In this document: positions 1-4,339 of the stretch, piece by piece
Position numbering within the stretch: position 1 is the stretch's first letter
Layout: each line of letters begins with the position of its first letter
Assembly (NCBI GenBank): GCA_021324715.1
Contig: JAJPIN010000056.1
Span: forward strand, 1-9,541
Length of the DNA: 9,541 bases
Reading direction: 5' to 3'
Origin: Nitrososphaeria archaeon
GTDB lineage: Archaea; Thermoproteota; Nitrososphaeria; Nitrososphaerales; Nitrososphaeraceae
Translations under genes and position numbers: made by a program
Notes under the pieces: model-generated
Seen by the model: only the letters and a program-made list of their open reading frames with translations
Database searches by the model: none
What the model was told of the DNA's origin: nothing

Positions 1-44
1 ATTGTTTGATGTATTATAGACCCTTAATAATTTAATTAACCTGC

Positions 45-81
45 TTATTGATCATTCAATAACTTACTCTACGATAAGTTA
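45..81. promoter_or_regulatory. Two adjoining inverted repeats upstream of a TATA box (possible operator)
   Basis: TTATTGA-N4-TCAATAA occupies 45-62 and TAACTTA-N8-TAAGTTA occupies 60-81; both are perfect 7-bp dyads. They sit directly upstream of the TATA-like element at 84-92, where an archaeal regulator could enhance or block TFB/TBP binding. Dyads of this size arise often by chance in AT-rich DNA, so only the position and the pairing make this notable. Confidence 0.3.
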
Positions 82-83
82 CT

Positions 84-92
84 ATTTTATAA
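84..92 (+). promoter_or_regulatory. TATA box for the small-protein operon
   Basis: ATTTTATAA is centred about 25-26 bp upstream of the ATG at 114, the distance expected in archaea when the transcript begins at or next to the start codon. There is no Shine-Dalgarno sequence before that ATG, which agrees with a leaderless mRNA. Confidence 0.5.
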
Positions 93-113
93 GATGATCA
101 CTAATTGCTCAAT

Positions 114-269
114 ATGAGTAAAATTTATTTTCGAGACACGGAAGGTCGACTAGAAAAAATATTCGAAGCAATAGACCTTCAGAAGGACGTTGCAGAAATT
201 ATAAATTCATCAAATAGCACTTCTCGATTTCGAAGTATCCTGGCAGAAGTACTGGTATGTTTGAAGTAA
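114..269 (+). CDS. Small protein of unknown function, 51 aa
   Basis: The frame reads MSKIYFRDTEGRLEKIFEAI and ends in a helical stretch with the end SILAEVLVCLK, then TAA. The product is soluble-looking, has mixed charge and no membrane segment, and residues 11-30 and 38-50 look helical. I do not recognise the family. Evidence that it is a gene: amino-acid composition is protein-like, the ATG lies about 26 bp downstream of a TATA box, and a second small gene follows on the same strand after 26 nt, suggesting a two-gene operon. The long frame on the opposite strand over this stretch is a shadow. Function might be as a partner of the downstream zinc protein, but this is inference from adjacency only. 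Confidence 0.65.
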   Translation: MSKIYFRDTEGRLEKIFEAIDLQKDVAEIINSSNSTSRFRSILAEVLVCLK

Positions 270-295
270 GTACAATTGTGGTAGGTTGAGATATA

Positions 296-454
296 ATGTA
301 TGATAGAGGATCTTGCAGAGGGTGCGGCGGATGTTTGACACCTATTTCTGCGTGCGTTGTCTGCAAAGAATATGTATCGTGGATCTGTAATCGATGCAAT
401 TCGGTGGAGTATGTTATTCATTCATTAAATTATTGTAGGGGAAATTACCTTTGA
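296..454 (+). CDS. Small cysteine-rich zinc-finger protein, 52 aa
   Basis: Starts at the first ATG after an in-frame TGA (287-289) and ends at TGA 452-454. Eight cysteines and one histidine are spaced like a double, cross-brace zinc site: C7-x2-C10, C20-x2-C23, C31-x2-C34, H42-x4-C47, with an extra C13. The core around T15-PISACVVCKEYVSWICNRC resembles B-box/treble-clef type small zinc proteins that are abundant in soil Thaumarchaeota; that resemblance is from general knowledge, not a search. It follows the 51-aa gene by 26 nt, in another frame, with only a weak ribosome-binding-like AGGTTGAG upstream. A role in protein-protein or nucleic-acid contact is likely for such a fold; no specific function can be given. 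Base composition is richer in GC than the flanks, as expected for a Cys/Gly-rich coding stretch. Confidence 0.8.
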   Translation: MYDRGSCRGCGGCLTPISACVVCKEYVSWICNRCNSVEYVIHSLNYCRGNYL

Positions 455-1049
455 TTCCATAAGTAAAACTCATAAAAAAATAAATTGCAGGTATTTGAAA
501 ATTCCAGATTGGATATCTTAACTCCGGTTATCTGTCAATGCATAAATCAACATTGGATTGATTTTTTCATGTTTTAATATTAAAAAAAATGCAAGACTAT
601 TTAGTAGTAAGCATTCCTTGTGTCAAACGAGGAAAGAAGGTAACAAAGCCTGCTGAGTCACTAAGAATCGCAGTTAGGCTGACGTAACCTTATTTGAGAT
701 TTGAGAACTTCATAGGTATACTAAATCAAGAGACTATATTTGATTTAGTAAAGCCAATTTATGATAAATCATTACCTCATGAAATTTTTTGAGCGTATAA
801 CATGCATTATGTATTTAACAAAAGTGGTTGGGATTTGGCAATTTATTCCTGTAAAAGTGAGAAGCTATTGTCGGTGAGCGATCTCTAATGGTATCAACTA
901 CCATTTATTCTCTTAGTACAGAACTCATTAGCTATGGATATAGTTTAGATGCGCGAAAACTAAGTTTGAAAGATGACAATATTAACTAGAAAATAAAAAG
1001 AAAAATCTTAAGCACATGTTAAATACTGGTTATTACATTCAGTTGCAGG
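455..1049. other. Intergenic stretch, no convincing gene; weak decayed frame at 589-792
   Basis: Nothing here reads as an intact gene. The frame from ATG 589 gives 32 codons (MQDYLVVSIPCVKRGKKVTK and on) to TAA 685-687, and the same frame stays open for 34 more codons, ending near KPIYDKSLPHEIF before TGA 790-792. The two halves read as protein-like, so this may be the remnant of a disabled gene, but I cannot name a family. A dyad AATGGTA-N5-TACCATT lies at 887-905. The right end carries the promoter of the next gene. Confidence 0.35.
1019..1026 (+). promoter_or_regulatory. TATA-like element for the RTX-repeat gene
   Basis: TTAAATAC is centred about 27 bp before the ATG at 1050, preceded by an A-rich tract (990-1007). 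No Shine-Dalgarno sequence precedes the ATG, so a leaderless transcript is expected. Confidence 0.4.
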
Positions 1050-1532
1050 ATGTTTAGCTTTAATTTGCAAAAATTAACTATACTTGCAATGACAATCCCA
1101 ACCTCTCTCATGTTAATATTTCCCTCATCTCATATTTTATTCTCAAACTTTTCCATAGCATACGCTTCAGGAGATATATTATGCAACTCATCAAGTAATC
1201 CTTGTTTAGGAACAACAAGTGATGAATTTATGACAGGAGGGAAGGATAATAACATCATGAGAGCTCAAGGTGGAGATGATAACATTAGAGGAGGAGGTTT
1301 TAATGATAATATATTTGGTGGAGACGGCAATGATGTAATAACTGGAGGGTCTGGCGATGACAAAATAACAGGCGGATCTGGCGACGACGAAATAGCCGGG
1401 GGTTCAGGTAATGATATTCTAGAGGGCGATGAAGGAGCAGACTCATTTAAGTGTGGTTCTGGGACTGATTCCATTGTTGACTTTAACTCGGCTGAAGGCG
1501 ATGCCAAATCAAGTGATTGTGAAAACTTTTAG
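1050..1532 (+). CDS. Secreted RTX-type calcium-binding repeat protein, 160 aa
   Basis: Residues 1-39 form a Sec signal peptide: a polar start, hydrophobic stretch to about 36, then AYA (37-39) as a likely signal peptidase site. From about 72 to 130 there are roughly six tandem nonapeptides of the GGxGxDxxx type (for example GGDGNDVIT, GGSGDDKIT, GGSGDDEIA, GGSGNDILE), the hemolysin-type repeat that binds calcium and folds as a parallel beta-roll. The tail (131-160) has an FKCGSGTDSIVDF motif and a final Cys (157). Four cysteines flank the repeat block (45, 52, 135, 157) and could form disulphides capping the roll outside the cell. Unlike bacterial RTX toxins it is short, has no catalytic or pore domain and carries an N-terminal signal rather than a type I secretion tail. 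Probably a cell-surface or extracellular structural or ion-binding protein; the target is unknown. The start fits the TATA box 27 bp upstream. Confidence 0.88.
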   Translation: MFSFNLQKLTILAMTIPTSLMLIFPSSHILFSNFSIAYASGDILCNSSSNPCLGTTSDEFMTGGKDNNIMRAQGGDDNIRGGGFNDNIFGGDGNDVITGGSGDDKITGGSGDDEIAGGSGNDILEGDEGADSFKCGSGTDSIVDFNSAEGDAKSSDCENF

Positions 1533-1700
1533 GCTACAGTCAGTTAAAGTCTAAGGTCTGCATGAATGATAAAATGATAACGTGAGCCATTCTAAAATGC
1601 TGAGTTTAGAAAATGAAAAATCTTTAAGATGATGTTCTTAAGTGGTCTTCGATTGGTATGTATTAGTAAAGTGCATAGGTCCCGCGACAAAACATAGAGC

Positions 1701-1710
1701 TATAAATATT
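1701..1710 (+). promoter_or_regulatory. TATA box for the 109-aa protein gene
   Basis: TATAAATATT is a strong archaeal TATA match. A start site about 26 bp further on (near 1732) would give a leader of about 48 nt, consistent with the Shine-Dalgarno sequence before the ATG at 1780. Confidence 0.5.
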
Positions 1711-1766
1711 AAAAAAACTTGTTTACCTTAGTGTAGGCAATGTCTGTTAGATTCATCGAGATATCA

Positions 1767-1772
1767 ATGGAG
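1767..1772 (+). promoter_or_regulatory. Ribosome binding site for the 109-aa protein gene
   Basis: ATGGAG with GGAG at 1769-1772 leaves 7 nt to the ATG at 1780. This fixes the start and contrasts with the leaderless starts of the other + strand genes here. Confidence 0.5.
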
Positions 1773-1779
1773 ACGAATC

Positions 1780-2109
1780 ATGCCTGAAGTAAAACTTTCA
1801 ATTACACCCATTGAAGGTTCGCCCGATAACTACAAAGTACAGATCTCGGGTTCCGGATTCGAATTCGCCGCAAATAAGGAGGTAAGGTGGAAATTGATGG
1901 GCGATGACCCGATCTCCGACGATGAGATCGCTGATCCCCGTGGCAGTGGTGTTGTCAATACCGATGGTACATTCTTTTTTACCAGTAACGCTACTGGAGA
2001 GAACCTGAATGAGGACTGGGGGAAAGATGAGATCTATGCCGTAGTAAGTATAGCAGGCATGGGAACGACATTCAACTACGAGTCTAACAGGGTCAGTGGT
2101 CACTACTAA
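1780..2109 (+). CDS. Beta-rich hypothetical protein, 109 aa, high GC for this locus
   Basis: The product has no signal peptide or membrane segment. Alternating hydrophobic residues through VKLSITPIEG, YKVQISGSGFEF, VRWKLMGDD, GTFFFTSN and IYAVVSIAG suggest a small Ig-like or IPT/TIG-like beta-sandwich; the GSGF motif at 24-27 (of the kind seen in IPT domains) and the acidic loop GDDPISDDEI (41-50) stand out. NEDWGKDEIYA (77-87) may be a conserved surface motif. I do not recognise a named family. By hand count 145 of 300 bases (1801-2100) are G or C, about 48%, well above most of the surrounding sequence, and the codons favour G/C at third positions more than in the neighbours. With its leadered, Shine-Dalgarno start this suggests lateral acquisition, although high expression could also shape codon use. 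Confidence 0.8.
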   Translation: MPEVKLSITPIEGSPDNYKVQISGSGFEFAANKEVRWKLMGDDPISDDEIADPRGSGVVNTDGTFFFTSNATGENLNEDWGKDEIYAVVSIAGMGTTFNYESNRVSGHY

Positions 2110-2142
2110 TATCCGGATTTAAACTTTGTTCAAATTTAGCGT

Positions 2143-2174
2143 CGTCTAGCGGGTTAAGACGTCTAGCGGGTTAA
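2143..2174. repeat. Tandem direct repeat, 15-bp unit, 17-bp period
   Basis: CGTCTAGCGGGTTAA occurs exactly at 2143-2157 and again at 2160-2174, with a 2-nt spacer. It lies 33 bp after the stop codon of the high-GC 109-aa gene and is itself unlike the AT-rich flanks. It may be a replication-slippage duplication, a protein-binding site pair, or a trace of how the gene arrived. No third copy was seen in the window. Confidence 0.7.
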
Positions 2175-2229
2175 AATGTAGATCGGGCTTGAAGTCAGTT
2201 TGAAGTAAGTTATTGAGACAGTTTTCAAA

Positions 2230-2257
2230 GAAAATAATATTAGGTAACAATCACCTA
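2230..2257 (-). terminator. Possible terminator of the FxLYD-domain gene
   Basis: A TAGGT-N7-ACCTA dyad (2241-2257) overlaps the TAG stop, and on the minus strand it is followed by a T-rich stretch (ATATTATTTTCTTTG). The stem is only 5 bp; in archaea the T-rich tract is likely the effective part. Confidence 0.3.
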
Positions 2258-2770
2258 TTTGGATTTATTGATATGTTTTTGCTTGAAAATCTTTGCGTTT
2301 TCAAGATAACCCTGTGAGCCGTCGGGTTTCTTCCATTGCAATGATATTTCGTAATATTTCATGCCTTTAAAATTATCAATAGAGGATGTCATCTTAAATG
2401 TAGATTTAAGATCTGGTCTAAGTGTACGAACGTGCGGATAGGTAAATTGGCTTCCTACAATACTATTATTTTTATCATAAATGGTTAATGTGACTATTAC
2501 AGATTTGGCAGTATCATTTCCTTTATTTTGAATCAGTCCTTCTAAAACACGATAACCAAATGACGCATTGTTCAATTTTTGACTTAGTAATACCATTCCA
2601 GTAGCGTTAGAACTCTCTGTTGAATTTGATGAGAATTCAGAAGAGTTTGTCCCGTTGTTTCCTGAATTCTCGAAAAATTGAGCATACACAAAATCAGCCT
2701 TCTGGAATACCATTCCAACACTGAATAATATGATTGTCATAGTTAATCCTAATAAGATTTTGAAGTACAT
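2255..2770 (-). CDS. Secreted FxLYD-like domain protein, 171 aa
   Basis: Residues 4-22 form a hydrophobic segment followed by FVYA-Q (27-31), a good Sec signal peptidase site, so the protein is exported or anchored by its N-terminus. Residues 35-58 are an Asn/Ser/Thr-rich linker with several N-glycosylation sequons (NGT, NSS, NST, NAT). Residues 70-130 resemble the FxLYD domain of secreted proteins: GYRVLEGLIQNKGN, then VIVTLTIYDKNNSIVG with the LTIYD signature, then TLRPDLKSTFKM, a compact beta-sandwich. A final strand region (138-146) and a basic tail follow. Function is unknown; such domains are found on extracellular proteins. The ATG has a strong ribosome binding site and a promoter about 50 bp upstream, so it is probably transcribed alone. 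Confidence 0.85.
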   Translation of the reverse strand: MYFKILLGLTMTIILFSVGMVFQKADFVYAQFFENSGNNGTNSSEFSSNSTESSNATGMVLLSQKLNNASFGYRVLEGLIQNKGNDTAKSVIVTLTIYDKNNSIVGSQFTYPHVRTLRPDLKSTFKMTSSIDNFKGMKYYEISLQWKKPDGSQGYLENAKIFKQKHINKSK

Positions 2771-2976
2771 TATATCACTCCTTTTTCTAGTGTAACACTA
2801 AAGTTTTTCGCTCCAGAATTATAATCTAATCTCATAGGAAATTGGCACATCAATTCACGATTCCATTTGTTAGAAACAATTAAAACATGGCCGGAAGTAG
2901 TATGAGATATCACTTTTTCCCCATGTGTGCCGTTAACGTAGTGCCATCGCTCCGTCAGTCTTATTACAGTATACAA
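2770..2976 (-). CDS. Doubtful small ORF, 68 aa, TTG start
   Basis: The frame begins with TTG at 2976 (an in-frame TAG lies two codons upstream, so no other start is available) and ends in TAA whose last base is the A of the next gene's ATG. The product (MYTVIRLTERWHYVNGTHGE and on) has no signal peptide and no family I recognise. By hand count GC at codon positions 1/2/3 is about 41/37/32%, a weakly coding-like gradient. Against it: a rare start codon without a ribosome binding site or clear TATA box, and a likely promoter for the downstream gene inside it. It may be the tail of a decayed gene. Confidence 0.3.
   Translation of the reverse strand: MYTVIRLTERWHYVNGTHGEKVISHTTSGHVLIVSNKWNRELMCQFPMRLDYNSGAKNFSVTLEKGVI
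2774..2784 (-). promoter_or_regulatory. Strong Shine-Dalgarno sequence for the FxLYD gene
   Basis: On the minus strand AAAGGAGTGAT precedes the ATG at 2770, with GGAG (2781-2778) 7 nt from the start codon. It matches the archaeal consensus AGGAGGTGAT except for one missing G and fixes the start. Confidence 0.65.
2817..2826 (-). promoter_or_regulatory. TATA-like element for the FxLYD gene
   Basis: GATTATAATT on the minus strand would place the start of transcription near 2795 and a leader of about 25 nt that contains the Shine-Dalgarno sequence. It lies inside the doubtful 68-aa frame. Confidence 0.4.
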
Positions 2977-3169
2977 TGACTATTAGCAGTCTTACCATAA
3001 TCCAATAACTAATTATTTTTTCCTGAATCTGCAAAACATGTTACTCACCAATTGAGTGGTGGGTTGGAGATGTGGATTGGAGATGGATCTACATTTCCAT
3101 GGATTAATGCGACCATCTGCTTGATACATATTTAAAATTTGTCGAACACAATGTTGTACAAACTCATTC

Positions 3170-3217
3170 AATGGAGGGACTTCGCTTTATTTGCATCAAT
3201 CCACCCGTCCCTCCATT
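3170..3217. repeat. Perfect 11-bp inverted repeat followed by a T-run
   Basis: AATGGAGGGAC (3170-3180) and GTCCCTCCATT (3207-3217) are exact reverse complements separated by 26 bp, and a run of six T (3216-3221) begins in the right arm. It would form a stable stem-loop in RNA of either strand. It could be a terminator, a small RNA element or the residue of a mobile element; no gene lies immediately upstream on the + strand. Confidence 0.6.
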
Positions 3218-3520
3218 TTTTGAACTTTTTCATTCTTTTGGGAGCATAATTTAACAAGAAGCTTCGACCATCTCCACAACTTTTTTATCCTTTGTTGGGC
3301 TTTTAGAATTTTTTGGACAACTGATTTATGATAATAAAATTTGAGAGATAAGACATTAGTGGCTTGACATAGTTGTTAAAAAAATTTAGAGTTTAAACTC
3401 AATATTCGTAATTCTTCCTATACTGTAATAAAATTCCGTTTATCAGAGATGCTTTTATGCTTTGCTTAAATTAGATACTGAAATCTTATTATTTTCTAAT
3501 CAGTAGTTAAATTGCTGCAC

Positions 3521-3569
3521 TCTGGTGGACCTAACTCCTATTTGATGACAGTCAAAATGGTCCGCCAGA
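3521..3569 (+). repeat. Nested hairpin, possible structured RNA or terminator
   Basis: TCTGGTGGACC (3521-3531) pairs with GGTCCGCCAGA (3559-3569) over 11 bp with a single G-U wobble on the + strand RNA. Inside the loop TTTGA-N6-TCAAA (3541-3556) makes a second stem. A T-rich stretch (ATTTAAATTTTTATAAATT) follows. The wobble rather than a mismatch suggests RNA pairing, but no covariation can be seen from a single sequence. Confidence 0.45.
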
Positions 3570-3939
3570 TTTAAATTTTTATAAATTGTTAAACCGACGC
3601 TTGAGATATCCGGACTGTTTCTAGAAAACATTAATGATTGTTGCGGTCATGCACTTGTGTTATGCGAATAATTATCAGCTCAATATCTAGGCTATATTTT
3701 CGGAAAACCTCAATTAAACTTACGAGATCGAAAACAAAGCCTTTAGTATAGCAATGGTCTCTACAGACCTAAAACTATAGGGATACCCAAGTCTACTTTA
3801 CGCAATGATTACGCTTCAACTTGGTTTGGAACAGTTTCTTTTAAATCATTATGTTCTGCATTTGTAACACAGGTAGAAAACAGTCTTCGTTTCTGGACTT
3901 CTACACGATTCTCAAAAGAGCTTTAAACCCCTGTCGTAC

Positions 3940-3959
3940 AAGAAAAGGTAAATATTTAA
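3940..3959 (+). promoter_or_regulatory. BRE/TATA promoter of the 108-aa gene and cyclodeaminase
   Basis: A purine-rich AAGAAAAGG (possible BRE) precedes AAATATTTAA (3950-3959), centred 25-26 bp before the ATG at 3980. This is the best leaderless archaeal promoter in the window. Confidence 0.55.
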
Positions 3960-3979
3960 GCATGGCAAATACCCAATAG

Positions 3980-4306
3980 ATGCAGTATTTTACGGCTTTA
4001 AAAATAGGCGAAAAAAGAGTTAGAGCAGCTCAAGAGATATTGAATAAATATACTGGAAATCAGGCCATGCCGGCTTTAGCATTGAAGGACAACAATAATA
4101 ACAATTGGGAACCAGTTGGAGAAGAAAACTATTTCACGACTGTAATGAATGATAATGGATACCTGATTGCAATATGTGATAAAAATGGAATAGCAAAATC
4201 TGTGGCTCAATGGTTTATTGAAGATCGAAAAAATGAGATTATTAAAAATATTATTCAAAATGAAAACATTACCGAGTATATAGGGAAAGTGATACTTCCA
4301 GTTTAA
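3980..4306 (+). CDS. Hypothetical protein, 108 aa, upstream of ornithine cyclodeaminase
   Basis: Starts at ATG directly after an in-frame TAG (3977-3979), 26 bp downstream of a good TATA box, so the start is well fixed and probably leaderless. The protein has a helical N-terminus (KIGEKRVRAAQEILNKY, 8-24), an asparagine-rich turn (NNNNN, about 38-42), a strand-like centre (YFTTVMNDNGYLIAICDKNG, about 51-70) and a charged helix (WFIEDRKNEIIKNIIQNEN). It has no signal peptide, membrane segment or metal-binding motif. I do not recognise a family; the NDNGYLIAICDKNGIAKS segment is reminiscent of small alpha/beta sensory folds but this is weak. The next gene starts 33 nt downstream on the same strand, suggesting a two-gene operon and a possible link with ornithine/proline metabolism. 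Confidence 0.75.
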   Translation: MQYFTALKIGEKRVRAAQEILNKYTGNQAMPALALKDNNNNNWEPVGEENYFTTVMNDNGYLIAICDKNGIAKSVAQWFIEDRKNEIIKNIIQNENITEYIGKVILPV

Positions 4307-4339
4307 GACTTAAGTAGATTTGTTATATATTGATATTAC

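Larger units (their letters stand above)
2977..3979. other. 1-kb intergenic region without a convincing gene
   Basis: No frame has both a credible start and protein-like composition. On the minus strand two stretches are open (about 3214-3014, containing NEFVQHCVRQILNMYQADGR, and about 3360-3225, containing KKLWRWSKLLVKL), separated by stop codons; they may be traces of a decayed gene but no family is recognisable. On the + strand a 42-codon frame from ATG 3851 ends at TAG 3977, directly before the next start, and is probably chance. The region holds two long inverted repeats (3170-3217, 3521-3569), a 12-bp palindrome (GAGTTTAAACTC, 3389-3400), a small hairpin (GGTCT-N4-AGACC, 3756-3769), and the promoter of the next gene. 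Confidence 0.5.

Noticed and set aside
259..271. Shared 13-mer GTTTGAAGTAAGT at about 259-271 and about 2200-2212
   Set aside because: A pair of identical 13-mers is expected about once by chance in a window of this size; flanks do not match.
179..421. Long open frames on the minus strand opposite the two small + strand genes
   Set aside because: Composition is not protein-like, there is no promoter or ribosome binding site, and the + strand carries a cysteine-patterned zinc protein and its upstream partner in the same stretch.
1265..1507. Minus-strand frame rich in Pro/Ser opposite the RTX repeats
   Set aside because: It is the complement of the Gly/Asp repeat codons; the + strand has the signal peptide and family repeats.
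1798..2103. 101-codon minus-strand frame opposite the 109-aa gene
   Set aside because: No start signals, while the + strand gene has a TATA box and a well-spaced Shine-Dalgarno sequence.
3543..3569. C/D-box small RNA suggested by TGATGA at 3543-3548
   Set aside because: No D box (CTGA) at a suitable distance and no second box pair; the hairpin explains the region better.
3170..3569. Insertion sequence or MITE bounded by the inverted repeats at 3170-3217 and 3521-3569
   Set aside because: The two elements differ in sequence, there is no target-site duplication and no transposase frame between them.
3851..3979. 42-codon + strand ORF ending at the TAG just before the 108-aa gene, in the same frame
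   Set aside because: The clear TATA box at 3950-3959 lies inside it and points to the ATG at 3980; the sequence shows no family resemblance, so a readthrough fusion is not supported.
4322..4330. TTATATATT as a promoter for the cyclodeaminase gene
   Set aside because: It is centred about 14 bp from the TTG, too close for a TATA box serving that start, unless transcription began inside the gene.
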